NCBI GenBank assembly: GCA_945643635.1
Contig: CALZFC010000314.1
Coordinates: forward strand, 97,501 to 161,500
Length of the DNA: 64,000 nt
Reading direction: 5' to 3'
Origin: Allodiplogaster sudhausi
Taxonomy: Eukaryota > Nematoda > Chromadorea > Rhabditida > Diplogasteridae
In this document: positions 24,801-39,800 of the stretch, piece by piece
Layout of the letters: every line of letters begins with the position of its first letter
Numbering within the stretch: position 1 is the first letter of the stretch
Translations under genes and position numbers: made by a program
The notes under the pieces: model-generated
What the model was told of the DNA's origin: nothing
Databases searched by the model: none
Seen by the model: the letters and a program-made list of their open reading frames with translations, nothing else

Positions 24801-27800
24801 TAAGGAATATCCTGAGGTTTAGTCACAGAAACAATGGCATTGAATTGACGGGAGCACCTCTTCGAACAGCCATGTATGCTTACTTTCATCGATTTATCAA
24901 AGGCCTTCGCGCTTATCAGTGATTTTAAGGAGAACCCAAGAGTTCACTGATAAGGAATATCCTGAGGTTTAGTCACAGAAATAATGGCATTGAATTGACG
25001 GGAGCACCTCTTAGAACAGCCATGTATGCTTACTTTCCTCGATTTATCAAAGGCCTTCGCGCTTATCAGTGATTTTAAGGAGAACCCAAGAGTTCACTGA
25101 TTAGGAATATCCTGAGGTATAGTCACAGAAACAATGGCATCGAATTGACGGGAGCACCTCTTCGAACAGCCATGTATGCTTACTTTCCTCGATTTATCAA
25201 AGGCCTTCGCGCTTATCAGTGATTTTAAGGAGAACCCAAGAGTTCACTGATAAGGAATAACCTGAGGTTTAGTCACAGAAACAATGGCATTGAATTGACG
25301 GGAGCACCTCTTCGAACAGCCGTGTATGCTTACTTTCCTCGATTTATCATAGGCCTTCGCGCTTATCAGTGATTTTAAGGAGAACCCAAGAGTTCACTGA
25401 TAAGGAATAACCTGAGGTTTAGTCACAGAAACAATGGCATTGAAGTGACGGGAGCACCTCTTCGAACAGCCATGTATGCTTATTTTCCTCGATTTATCAA
25501 AGGCCTTCGCGCTTATCAGTGATTTTAAGGAGAACCCAAGAGTTCACTGATAAGGAATATCCTGAGGTTTAGTCACAGAAACAATGAGATTGAATTGACG
25601 TGAGCACCTCTTAGAACAGCCATGTATGCTTACTTTCCTCGATCGATCTCTTTCTTTTTCTCTCTCTCTCTTCTCTGTTTCTCTCTCCCTCTGTGAGCAG
25701 AAGAGCCAATTCTTGACGCTTCGAATATTGAGCGGTGGCATAAAGGGTATAGAATAACGATAAAAATTGGCTCGCCGCGCCAAAAAATGGCGTTATTCTC
25801 TACCCTTTTTGCCGCAGCTCTTCATTCGCTGAGCCAACAATTGGCAAGCGAGTGTTTCGATGTCGCATTCAGATTTTGTTGGATACAAGTGGGATCTCTT
25901 CGAACAGCCATGTATGTTTACTTTCCTCGATTTCTCAAAGGCCTTCGCGCTTATCAGTGATTTTAAGGAGAACCCAAGAGTTCACTGATAAGGAATATCC
26001 TGAGGTATAGTCACAGAAACAATGGCATTGAATTGACGGGAGCACCTCTTCGAACAGCCATGTATGCTTACTTTCCTCGATTTATCATAGGCCTTCGCGC
26101 TTATCAGTGATTTTAAGGAGAACCCAAGAGTTAACTGATAAGGAATATCCTGAGGTTTAGTCACAGAAACAATGGCATTGAATTGACGGGAGCACCTCTT
26201 CGAACAGCCATGTATGCTTACTTTCCTCGATTTATCAAAGGCCTTCGCGCTTATCAGTGATTTTAAGGAGAACCCAAGAGTTCACTGATAAGTAATATCC
26301 TGAGGTTTAGTCACAGAAACAATGGCATTGAATTGACGGGAGCACCTCTTCGAACAGCCATGTATGCTTACTTTCCTCGATTTATCAAAGGCCTTCGCGC
26401 TTATCAGTGATTTTAGGGAGAACCCAAGAGTTCACTGATAAGTAATATCCTGAGGTTTAGTCACAGAAACAATGGCATTGAATTGACGGGAGCACCTCTT
26501 CGAACAGCCATGTATGCTTACTTTCCTCGATTTATCAAAGGCCTTCGCGCTTATCAGTGATTTTAAGGAGAACCCAAGAGTTCACTGATAAGGAATATCC
26601 TGAGGTTTAGTCACAGAAACAATGAGATTGAATTGACGGGAGCACCTCTTCGAACATCCATGTATGCTTACTTTCCTCGATTTATCAAAGGCCTTCGCGC
26701 TTATCAGTGATTTTAAGGAGAACCCAAGAGTTCACTGATAAGGAATATCCTGAGGTATAGTCACAGAAACAATGGCATTGAATTGACGGGAGCACCTCTT
26801 AGAACAGCCATGTATGCTTACTTTCCTCAATTTATCAAAGGCCTTCGCGCTTATCAGTGATTTTAAGGAGAACCCAAGAGTTCGCTGATAAGGAATATCC
26901 TGAGGTTTAGTCACAGAAATAATGGCATTGAATTGACGGGAGCACCTCTTAGAACAGCCATGTATGCTTACTTTCCTCGATCGATCTCTTTCTTTTTCTC
27001 TCTCTCTCTTCTCTGTTTCTCTCTCCCTCTGTGAGCAGAAGAGCCAATTCTTGACGCTTCGAATATTGAGCGGTGGCATAAAGGGTATAGAATAACGATA
27101 AAAATTGGCTCGCCGCGCCAAAAAATGGCGTTATTCTCTACCCTTTTTGCCGCAGCTCTTCATTCGCTGAGCCAACAATTGGCAAGCGAGTGTTTCGATG
27201 TCGCATTCAGATTTTGTTGGATACAAGTGGGATCTCTTCGAACAGCCATGTATGTTTACTTTCCTCGATTTCTCAAAGGCCTTCGCGCTTATCAGTGATT
27301 TTAAGGAGAACCCAAGAGTTCACTGATAAGGAATATCCTGAGGTATAGTCACAGAAACAATGGCATTGAATTGACGGGAGCACCTCTTCGAACAGCCATG
27401 TATGCTTACTTTCCTCGATTTATCATAGGCCTTCGCGCTTATCAGTGATTTTAAGGAGAACCCAAGAGTTAACTGATAAGGAATATCCTGAGGTTTAGTC
27501 ACAGAAACAATGGCATTGAATTGACGGGAGCACCTCTTCGAACAGCCATGTATGCTTACTTTCCTCGATTTATCAAAGGCCTTCGCGCTTATCAGTGATT
27601 TTAAGGAGAACCCAAGAGTTCACTGATAAGTAATATCCTGAGGTTTAGTCACAGAAACAATGGCATTGAATTGACGGGAGCACCTCTTCGAACTGCCATG
27701 TATGCTTACTTTCCTCGATTTATCAAAGGCCTTCGCGCTTATCAGTGATTTTAGGGAGAACCCAAGAGTTCACTGATAAGTAATATCCTGAGGTTTAGTC

Positions 27801-30800
27801 ACAGAAACAATGGCATTGAATTGACGGGAGCACCTCTTCGTACAGCCATGTATGCTTACTTTCCTCGATTTATCAAAGGCCTTCGCGCTTATCAGTGATT
27901 TTAAGGAGAACCCAAGAGTTCACTGATAAGTAATATCCTGAGGTTTAGTCACAGAAACAATGGCATTGAATTGACGGGAGCACCTCTTCGAACAGCCATG
28001 TATGCTTACTTTCCTCGATTTATCAAAGGCCTTCGCGCTTATCAGTGATTTTAAGGAGAACCCAAGAGTTCACTGATAAGGAATATCCTGAGGTTTAGTC
28101 ACAGAAATAATGGCATTGAATTGACGGGAGCACCTCTTAGAACAGCCATGTATGCTTACTTTCCTCGATCGATCTCTTTCTTTTTCTCTCTCTCTCTTCT
28201 CTGTTTCTCTCTCCCTCTGTGAGCAGAAGAGCCAATTCTTGGCGCTTCGAATATTGAGCGGTGGCATAAAGGGTATAGAATAACGCCAAAAATTGGCTCG
28301 CCGCGCCAAAAAATGGCGTTATTCTCTACCCTTTTTGCCGCAGCTCTTCATTCGCTGAGCCAACAATTGGCAAGCGAGTGTTTCGATGTCGCATTCAGAT
28401 TTTGTTGGATACAAGTGGGATCTCTTCGAACAGCCATGTATGCTTACTTTCCTCGATTTATCAAAGGCCTTCGCGCTAATCAGTGATTTTAAGGAGAACC
28501 CAAGAGTTCACTGATAAGGAATATCCTGAGGTTTAGTCACAGAAATAATGGCATTGAATTGACGGGAGCACCTCTTAGAACAGCCATGTATGCTTACTTT
28601 CCTCGATCGATCTCTTTCTTTTTCTCTCTCTCTCTTCTCTGTTTCTATCTCCTTCTGTGAGCAGAAGAGCCAATTCTTGGCGCTTCGAATATTGAGCGGT
28701 GGCATAAACTGTATAGAATAACGCCAAAAATTGGCTCGCCGCGCCAAAAAATGGCGTTATTCTCTACCCTTTTTGCCGCAGCTCTTCATTCGCTGAGCCA
28801 ACAATTGGCAAGCGAGTGTTTCGATGTCGCATTCAGATTTTGTTGGATACAAGTGGGATCTCTTCGAACAGCCATGTATGCTTACTTTCCTCGATTTCTC
28901 AAAGGCCTTCGAGCTTATCGGTAATTTTAAGGAGAACCCAGGAGTTCACTGATAAGGAATATCCTGAGGTATAGTCACAGAAACAATGGCATTGAATTGA
29001 CGGGAGCACCTCTTCGAACAGCCATGTATGCTTACTTTCCTCGATTTATCAAATACCTTCGCGCTTATCAGTGATTTTAAGGAGAACCCAAGAGTTAACT
29101 GATAAGGAATATCCTGAGGTTTAGTCACAGAAACAATGGCATTGAATTGACGGGAGCACCTCTTCGAACAGCCATGTATGCTTACTTTCCTCGATTTATC
29201 AAAGGCCTTCGCGCTTATCAGTGATTTTAAGGAGAACCCAAGAGTTCACTGATAAGGAATATCCTGAGGTTTAGTCACAGAAATAATGGCATTGAATTGA
29301 CGGGAGCACCTCTTAGAACAGCCATGTATGCTTACTTTCCTCGATCGATCTCTTTCTTTTTCTCTCTCTCTCTTCTCTGTTTCTCTCTCCCTCTGTGAGC
29401 AGAAGAGCCAATTCTTGGCGCTTCGAATATTGAGCGGTGGCATAAAGGGTATAGAATAACGCCAAAAATTGGCTCGCCGCGCCAAAAAATGGCGTTATTC
29501 TCTACCCTTTTTGCCGCAGCTCTTCATTCGCTGAGCCAACAATTGGCAAGCGAGTGTTTCGATGTCGCATTCAGATTTTGTTGGATACAAGTGGGATCTC
29601 TTCGAACAGCCATGTATGCTTACTTTCCTCGATTTATCAAAGGCCTTCGCGCTAATCAGTGATTTTAAGGAGAACCCAAGAGTTCACTGATAAGGAATAT
29701 CCTGAGGTTTAGTCACAGAAATAATGGCATTGAATTGACGGGAGCACCTCTTAGAACAGCCATGTATGCTTACTTTCCTCGATCGATCTCTTTCTTTTTC
29801 TCTCTCTCTCTTCTCTGTTTCTATCTCCTTCTGTGAGCAGAAGAGCCAATTCTTGGCGCTTCGAATATTGAGCGGTGGCATAAACTGTATAGAATAACGC
29901 CAAAAATTGGCTCGCCGCGCCAAAAAATGGCGTTATTCTCTACCCTTTTTGCCGCAGCTCTTCATTCGCTGAGCCAACAATTGGCAAGCGAGTGTTTCGA
30001 TGTCGCATTCAGATTTTGTTGGATACAAGTGGGATCTCTTCGAACAGCCATGTATGCTTACTTTCCTCGATTTCTCAAAGGCCTTCGAGCTTATCGGTAA
30101 TTTTAAGGAGAACCCAGGAGTTCACTGATAAGGAATATCCTGAGGTATAGTCACAGAAACAATGGCATTGAATTGACGGGAGCACCTCTTCGAACAGCCA
30201 TGTATGCTTACTTTCCTCGATTTATCAAATACCTTCGCGCTTATCAGTGATTTTAAGGAGAACCCAAGAGTTAACTGATAAGGAATATCCTGAGGTTTAG
30301 TCACAGAAACAATGGCATTGAATTGACGGGAGCACCTCTTCGAACAGCCATGTATGCTTACTTTCCTCGATTTATCAAAGGCCTTCGCGCTTATCAGTGA
30401 TTTTAAGGAGAACCCAAGAGTTCACTGATAAGGAATAACCTGAGGTTTAGTCACAGAAACAATGGCATTGAATTGACGGGAGCACCTCTTCGAACAGCCA
30501 TGTATGCTTACTTTCCTCGATTTATCAAAGGCCTTCGCGCTTATCAGTGATTTTAAGGAGAACCCAAGAGTTCACTGATAAGGAATAACCTGAGGTTTAG
30601 TCACAGAAACAATGGCATTGAATTGACGGGAGCACCTCTTCGAACAGCCATGTATGCTTACTTTCCTCGATTTATCATAGGCCTTCGCGCTTATCAGTGA
30701 TTTTAAGGAGAACCCAAGAGTTCACTGATAAGGAATATCCTGAGGTTTAGTCACAGAAACAATGGCATTGAATTGACGGGAGCACCTCTTCGAACAGCCA

Positions 30801-33800
30801 TGTATGCTTACTTTCCTCGATTTATCAAAGGCCTTCGCGCTTATCAGTGATTTTAAGGAGAACCCAAGAGTTCACTGATAAGGAATAACCTGAGGTTTAG
30901 TCACAGAAACAATGGCATTGAATTGACGGGAGCACCTCTTCGAACAGCCGTGTATGCTTACTTTCCTCGATTTATCATAGGCCTTCGCGCTTATCAGTGA
31001 TTTTAAGGAGAACCCAAGAGTTAACTGATAAGGAATATCCTGAGGTTTAGTCACAGAAACAATGGCATTGAATTGACGGGAGCACCTCTTCGAACAGCCA
31101 TGTATGCTTACTTTCCTCGATTTATCAAAGGCCTTCGCGCTTATCAGTGATTTTAAGGAGAACCCAAGAGTTCACTGATAAGGAATATCCTGAGGTTTAG
31201 TCACAGAAATAATGGCATTGAATTGACGGGAGCACCTCTTAGAACAGCCATGTATGCTTACTTTCCTCGATCGATCTCTTTCTTTTTCTCTCTCTCTCTT
31301 CTCTGTTTCTCTCTCCCTCTGTGAGCAGAAGAGCCAATTCTTGGCGCTTCGAATATTGAGCGGTGGCATAAAGGGTATAGAATAACGCCAAAAATTGGCT
31401 CGCCGCGCCAAAAAATGGCGTTATTCTCTACCCTTTTTGCCGCAGCTCTTCATTCGCTGAGCCAACAATTGGCAAGCGAGTGTTTCGATGTCGCATTCAG
31501 ATTTTGTTGGATACAAGTGGGATCTCTTCGAACAGCCATGTATGCTTACTTTCCTCGATTTATCAAAGGCCTTCGCGCTAATCAGTGATTTTAAGGAGAA
31601 CCCAAGAGTTCACTGATAAGGAATATCCTGAGGTTTAGTCACAGAAATAATGGCATTGAATTGACGGGAGCACCTCTTAGAACAGCCATGTATGCTTACT
31701 TTCCTCGATCGATCTCTTTCTTTTTCTCTCTCTCTCTTCTCTGTTTCTATCTCCTTCTGTGAGCAGAAGAGCCAATTCTTGGCGCTTCGAATATTGAGCG
31801 GTGGCATAAACTGTATAGAATAACGCCAAAAATTGGCTCGCCGCGCCAAAAAATGGCGTTATTCTCTACCCTTTTTGCCGCAGCTCTTCATTCGCTGAGC
31901 CAACAATTGGCAAGCGAGTGTTTCGATGTCGCATTCAGATTTTGTTGGATACAAGTGGGATCTCTTCGAACAGCCATGTATGCTTACTTTCCTCGATTTC
32001 TCAAAGGCCTTCGAGCTTATCGGTAATTTTAAGGAGAACCCAGGAGTTTACTGATTAGGAATATCCTGAGGTATAGTCACAGAAACAATGGCATTGAATT
32101 GACGGGAGCACCTCTTCGAACAGCCATGTATGCTTACTTTCCTCGATTTATCAAATACCTTCGCGCTTATCAGTGATTTTAAGGAGAACCCAAGAGTTAA
32201 CTGATAAGGAATATCCTGAGGTTTAGTCACAGAAACAATGGCATTGAATTGACGGGAGCACCTCTTCGAACAGCCATGTATGCTTACTTTCCTCGATTTA
32301 TCAAAGGCCTTCGCGCTTATCAGTGATTTTAAGGAGAACCCAAGAGTTCACTGATAAGGAATAACCTGAGGTTTAGTCACAGAAACAATGGCATTGAATT
32401 GACGGGAGCACCTCTTCGAACAGCCATGTATGCTTACTTTCCTCGATTTATCAAAGGCCTACGCGCTTATCAGTGATTTTAAGGAGAACCCAAGAGTTCA
32501 CTGATAAGGAATAACCTGAGGTTTAGTCACAGAAACAATGGCATTGAAGTGACGGGAGCACCTCTTCGAACAGCCGTGTATGCTTACTTTCCTCGATTTA
32601 TCATAGGCCTTCGCGCTTATCAGTGATTTTAAGGAGAACCCAAGAGTTCACTGATAAGGAATATCCTGAGGTTTAGTCACAGAAATAATGGCATTGAATT
32701 GACGGGAGCACCTCTTAGAACAGCCATGTATGCTTACTTTCCTCGATTTATCAAAGGCCTACGCGCTTATCAGTGATTTTAAGGAGAACCCAAGAGTTCA
32801 CTGATAAGGAATAACCTGAGGTTTAGTCACAGAAACAATGGCATTGAAGTGACGGGAGCACCTCTTCGAACAGCCGTGTATGCTTACTTTCCTCGATTTA
32901 TCATAGGCCTTCGCGCTTATCAGTGATTTTAAGGAGAACCCAAGAGTTAACTGATAAGGAATATCCTGAGGTTTAGTCACAGAAACAATGGCATTGAATT
33001 GACGGGAGCACCTCTTCGAACAGCCATGTATGCTTACTTTCCTCGATTTATCAAAGGCCTTCGCGCTTATCAGTGATTTTAAGGAGAACCCAAGAGTTCA
33101 CTGATAAGGAATAACCTGAGGTTTAGTCACAGAAACAATGGCATTGAAGTGACGGGAGCACCTCTTCGAACAGCCATGTATGCTTACTTTCCTCGATTTA
33201 TCAAAGGCCTTCGCGCTTATCAGTGATTTTAAGGAGAACCCAAGAGTTCACTGATAAGGAATATCCTGAGGTTTAGTCACAGAAATAATGGCATTGAATT
33301 GACGGGAGCACCTCTTAGAACAGCCATGTATGCTTACTTTCCTCGATCGATCTCTTTCTTTTTCTCTCTCTCTCTTCTCTGTTTCTCTCTCCCTCTGTGA
33401 GCAGAAGAGCCAATTCTTGGCGCTTCGAATATTGAGCGGTGGCATAAAGGGTATAGAATAACGCCAAAAATTGGCTCGCCGCGCCAAAAAATGGCGTTAT
33501 TCTCTACCCTTTTTGCCGCAGCTCTTCATTCGCTGAGCCAACAATTGGCAAGCGAGTGTTTCGATGTCGCATTCAGATTTTGTTGGATACAAGTGGGATC
33601 TCTTCGAACAGCCATGTATGCTTACTTTCCTCGATTTATCAAAGGCCTTCGCGCTAATCAGTGATTTTAAGGAGAACCCAAGAGTTCACTGATAAGGAAT
33701 ATCCTGAGGTTTAGTCACAGAAATAATGGCATTGAATTGACGGGAGCACCTCTTAGAACAGCCATGTATGCTTACTTTCCTCGATCGATCTCTTTCTTTT

Positions 33801-36800
33801 TCTCTCTCTCTCTTCTCTGTTTCTATCTCCTTCTGTGAGCAGAAGAGCCAATTCTTGGCGCTTCGAATATTGAGCGGTGGCATAAACTGTATAGAATAAC
33901 GCCAAAAATTGGCTCGCCGCGCCAAAAAATGGCGTTATTCTCTACCCTTTTTGCCGCAGCTCTTCATTCGCTGAGCCAACAATTGGCAAGCGAGTGTTTC
34001 GATGTCGCATTCAGATTTTGTTGGATACAAGTGGGATCTCTTCGAACAGCCATGTATGCTTACTTTCCTCGATTTCTCAAAGGCCTTCGAGCTTATCGGT
34101 AATTTTAAGGAGAACCCAGGAGTTTACTGATTAGGAATATCCTGAGGTATAGTCACAGAAACAATGGCATTGAATTGACGGGAGCACCTCTTCGAACAGC
34201 CATGTATGCTTACTTTCCTCGATTTATCAAATACCTTCGCGCTTATCAGTGATTTTAAGGAGAACCCAAGAGTTAACTGATAAGGAATATCCTGAGGTTT
34301 AGTCACAGAAACAATGGCATTGAATTGACGGGAGCACCTCTTCGAACAGCCATGTATGCTTACTTTCCTCGATTTATCAAAGGCCTTCGCGCTTATCAGT
34401 GATTTTAAGGAGAACCCAAGAGTTCACTGATAAGGAATAACCTGAGGTTTAGTCACAGAAACAATGGCATTGAATTGACGGGAGCACCTCTTCGAACAGC
34501 CGTGTATGCTTACTTTCCTCGATTTATCATAGGCCTTCGCGCTTATCAGTGATTTTAAGGAGAACCCAAGAGTTAACTGATAAGGAATATCCTGAGGTTT
34601 AGTCACAGAAACAATGGCATTGAATTGACGGGAGCACCTCTTCGAACAGCCATGTATGCTTACTTTCATCGATTTATCAAAGGCCTTCGCGCTTATCAGT
34701 GATTTTAAGGAGAACCCAAGAGTTCACTGATAAGGAATATCCTGAGGTTTAGTCACAGAAATAATGGCATTGAATTGACGGGAGCACCTCTTAGAACAGC
34801 CATGTATGCTTACTTTCCTCGATTTATCAAAGGCCTTCGCGCTTATCAGTGATTTTAAGGAGAACCCAAGAGTTCACTGATTAGGAATATCCTGAGGTAT
34901 AGTCACAGAAACAATGGCATTGAATTGACGGGAGCACCTCTTCGAACAGCCATGTATGCTTACTTTCCTCGATTTATCAAAGGCCTTCGCGCTTATCAGT
35001 GATTTTAAGGAGAACCCAAGAGTTCACTGATAAGGAATAACCTGAGGTTTAGTCACAGAAACAATGGCATTGAATTGACGGGAGCACCTCTTCGAACAGC
35101 CGTGTATGCTTACTTTCCTCGATTTATCATAGGCCTTCGCGCTTATCAGTGATTTTAAGGAGAACCCAAGAGTTAACTGATAAGGAATATCCTGAGGTTT
35201 AGTCACAGAAACAATGGCATTGAATTGACGGGAGCACCTCTTCGAACAGCCATGTATGCTTACTTTCCTCGATTTATCAAAGGCCTTCGCGCTTATCAGT
35301 GATTTTAAGGAGAACCCAAGAGTTCACTGATTAGGAATAACCTGAGGTTTAGTCACAGAAACAATGGCATTGAAGTGACGGGAGCACCTCTTCGAACAGC
35401 CATGTATGCTTATTTTCCTCGATTTATCAAAGGCCTTCGCGCTTATCAGTGATTTTAAGGAGAACCCAAGAGTTCACTGATAAGGAATATCCTGAGGTTT
35501 AGTCACAGAAACAATGAGATTGAATTGACGTGAGCACCTCTTAGAACAGCCATGTATGCTTACTTTCCTCGATCGATCTCTTTCTTTTTCTCTCTCTCTC
35601 TTCTCTGTTTCTCTCTCCCTCTGTGAGCAGAAGAGCCAATTCTTGACGCTTCGAATATTGAGCGGTGGCATAAAGGGTATAGAATAACGATAAAAATTGG
35701 CTCGCCGCGCCAAAAAATGGCGTTATTCTCTACCCTTTTTGCCGCAGCTCTTCATTCGCTGAGCCAACAATTGGCAAGCGAGTGTTTCGATGTCGCATTC
35801 AGATTTTGTTGGATACAAGTGGGATCTCTTCGAACAGCCATGTATGTTTACTTTCCTCGATTTCTCAAAGGCCTTCGCGCTTATCAGTGATTTTAAGGAG
35901 AACCCAAGAGTTCACTGATAAGGAATATCCTGAGGTATAGTCACAGAAACAATGGCATTGAATTGACGGGAGCACCTCTTCGAACAGCCATGTATGCTTA
36001 CTTTCCTCGATTTATCATAGGCCTTCGCGCTTATCAGTGATTTTAAGGAGAACCCAAGAGTTAATGATAAGGAATATCCTGAGGTTTAGTCACAGAAACA
36101 ATGGCATTGAATTGACGGGAGCACCTCTTCGAACAGCCATGTATGCTTACTTTCCTCGATTTATCAAAGGCCTTCGCGCTTATCAGTGATTTTAAGGAGA
36201 ACCCAAGAGTTCACTGATAAGTAATATCCTGAGGTTTAGTCACAGAAACAATGGCATTGAATTGACGGGAGCACCTCTTCGAACAGCCATGTATGCTTAC
36301 TTTCCTCGATTTATCAAAGGCCTTCGCGCTTATCAGTGATTTTAGGGAGAACCCAAGAGTTCACTGATAAGTAATATCCTGAGGTTTAGTCACAGAAACA
36401 ATGGCATTGAATTGACGGGAGCACCTCTTCGAACAGCCATGTATGCTTACTTTCCTCGATTTATCAAAGGCCTTCGCGCTTATCAGTGATTTTAAGGAGA
36501 ACCCAAGAGTTCACTGATAAGGAATATCCTGAGGTTTAGTCACAGAAACAATGAGATTGAATTGACGGGAGCACCTCTTCGAACATCCATGTATGCTTAC
36601 TTTCCTCGATTTATCAAAGGCCTTCGCGCTTATCAGTGATTTTAAGGAGAACCCAAGAGTTCACTGATAAGGAATATCCTGAGGTATAGTCACAGAAACA
36701 ATGGCATTGAATTGACGGGAGCACCTCTTAGAACAGCCATGTATGCTTACTTTCCTCAATTTATCAAAGGCCTTCGCGCTTATCAGTGATTTTAAGGAGA

Positions 36801-39800
36801 ACCCAAGAGTTCGCTGATAAGGAATATCCTGAGGTTTAGTCACAGAAATAATGGCATTGAATTGACGGGAGCACCTCTTAGAACAGCCATGTATGCTTAC
36901 TTTCCTCGATCGATCTCTTTCTTTTTCTCTCTCTCTCTTCTCTGTTTCTCTCTCCCTCTGTGAGCAGAAGAGCCAATTCTTGACGCTTCGAATATTGAGC
37001 GGTGGCATAAAGGGTATAGAATAACGATAAAAATTGGCTCGCCGCGCCAAAAAATGGCGTTATTCTCTACCCTTTTTGCCGCAGCTCTTCATTCGCTGAG
37101 CCAACAATTGGCAAGCGAGTGTTTCGATGTCGCATTCAGATTTTGTTGGATACAAGTGGGATCTCTTCGAACAGCCATGTATGTTTACTTTCCTCGATTT
37201 CTCAAAGGCCTTCGCGCTTATCAGTGATTTTAAGGAGAACCCAAGAGTTCACTGATAAGGAATATCCTGAGGTATAGTCACAGAAACAATGGCATTGAAT
37301 TGACGGGAGCACCTCTTCGAACAGCCATGTATGCTTACTTTCCTCGATTTATCATAGGCCTTCGCGCTTATCAGTGATTTTAAGGAGAACCCAAGAGTTA
37401 ACTGATAAGGAATATCCTGAGGTTTAGTCACAGAAACAATGGCATTGAATTGACGGGAGCACCTCTTCGAACAGCCATGTATGCTTACTTTCCTCGATTT
37501 ATCAAAGGCCTTCGCGCTTATCAGTGATTTTAAGGAGAACCCAAGAGTTCACTGATAAGTAATATCCTGAGGTTTAGTCACAGAAACAATGGCATTGAAT
37601 TGACGGGAGCACCTCTTCGAACAGCCATGTATGCTTACTTTCCTCGATTTATCAAAGGCCTTCGCGCTTATCAGTGATTTTAGGGAGAACCCAAGAGTTC
37701 ACTGATAAGTAATATCCTGAGGTTTAGTCACAGAAACAATGGCATTGAATTGACGGGAGCACCTCTTCGAACAGCCATGTATGCTTACTTTCCTCGATTT
37801 ATCAAAGGCCTTCGCGCTTATCAGTGATTTTAAGGAGAACCCAAGAGTTCACTGATAAGGAATATCCTGAGGTTTAGTCACAGAAACAATGAGATTGAAT
37901 TGACGGGAGCACCTCTTCGAACATCCATGTATGCTTACTTTCCTCGATTTATCAAAGGCCTTCGCGCTTATCAGTGATTTTAAGGAGAACCCAAGAGTTC
38001 ACTGATAAGGAATATCCTGAGGTATAGTCACAGAAACAATGGCATTGAATTGACGGGAGCACCTCTTAGAACAGCCATGTATGCTTACTTTCCTCAATTT
38101 ATCAAAGGCCTTCGCGCTTATCAGTGATTTTAAGGAGAACCCAAGAGTTCGCTGATAAGGAATATCCTGAGGTTTAGTCACAGAAATAATGGCATTGAAT
38201 TGACGGGAGCACCTCTTAGAACAGCCATGTATGCTTACTTTCCTCGATCGATCTCTTTCTTTTTCTCTCTCTCTCTTCTCTGTTTCTCTCTCCCTCTGTG
38301 AGCAGAAGAGCCAATTCTTGACGCTTCGAATATTGAGCGGTGGCATAAAGGGTATAGAATAACGATAAAAATTGGCTCGCCGCGCCAAAAAATGGCGTTA
38401 TTCTCTACCCTTTTTGCCGCAGCTCTTCATTCGCTGAGCCAACAATTGGCAAGCGAGTGTTTCGATGTCGCATTCAGATTTTGTTGGATACAAGTGGGAT
38501 CTCTTCGAACAGCCATGTATGTTTACTTTCCTCGATTTCTCAAAGGCCTTCGCGCTTATCAGTGATTTTAAGGAGAACCCAAGAGTTCACTGATAAGGAA
38601 TATCCTGAGGTATAGTCACAGAAACAATGGCATTGAATTGACGGGAGCACCTCTTCGAACAGCCATGTATGCTTACTTTCCTCGATTTATCATAGGCCTT
38701 CGCGCTTATCAGTGATTTTAAGGAGAACCCAAGAGTTCACTGATAAGTAATATCCTGAGGTTTAGTCACAGAAACAATGGCATTGAATTGACGGGAGCAC
38801 CTCTTCGAACAGCCATGTATGCTTACTTTCCTCGATTTATCAAAGGCCTTCGCGCTTATCAGTGATTTTAGGGAGAACCCAAGAGTTCACTGATAAGTAA
38901 TATCCTGAGGTTTAGTCACAGAAACAATGGCATTGAATTGACGGGAGCACCTCTTCGAACAGCCATGTATGCTTACTTTCCTCGATTTATCAAAGGCCTT
39001 CGCGCTTATCAGTGATTTTAAGGAGAACCCAAGAGTTCACTGATAAGGAATATCCTGAGGTTTAGTCACAGAAACAATGAGATTGAATTGACGGGAGCAC
39101 CTCTTCGAACATCCATGTATGCTTACTTTCCTCGATTTATCAAAGGCCTTCGCGCTTATCAGTGATTTTAAGGAGAACCCAAGAGTTCACTGATAAGGAA
39201 TATCCTGAGGTATAGTCACAGAAACAATGGCATTGAATTGACGGGAGCACCTCTTAGAACAGCCATGTATGCTTACTTTCCTCAATTTATCAAAGGCCTT
39301 CGCGCTTATCAGTGATTTTAAGGAGAACCCAAGAGTTCGCTGATAAGGAATATCCTGAGGTTTAGTCACAGAAATAATGGCATTGAATTGACGGGAGCAC
39401 CTCTTAGAACAGCCATGTATGCTTACTTTCCTCGATCGATCTCTTTCTTTTTCTCTCTCTCTCTTCTCTGTTTCTCTCTCCCTCTGTGAGCAGAAGAGCC
39501 AATTCTTGACGCTTCGAATATTGAGCGGTGGCATAAAGGGTATAGAATAACGATAAAAATTGGCTCGCCGCGCCAAAAAATGGCGTTATTCTCTACCCTT
39601 TTTGCCGCAGCTCTTCATTCGCTGAGCCAACAATTGGCAAGCGAGTGTTTCGATGTCGCATTCAGATTTTGTTGGATACAAGTGGGATCTCTTCGAACAG
39701 CCATGTATGTTTACTTTCCTCGATTTCTCAAAGGCCTTCGCGCTTATCAGTGATTTTAAGGAGAACCCAAGAGTTCACTGATAAGGAATATCCTGAGGTA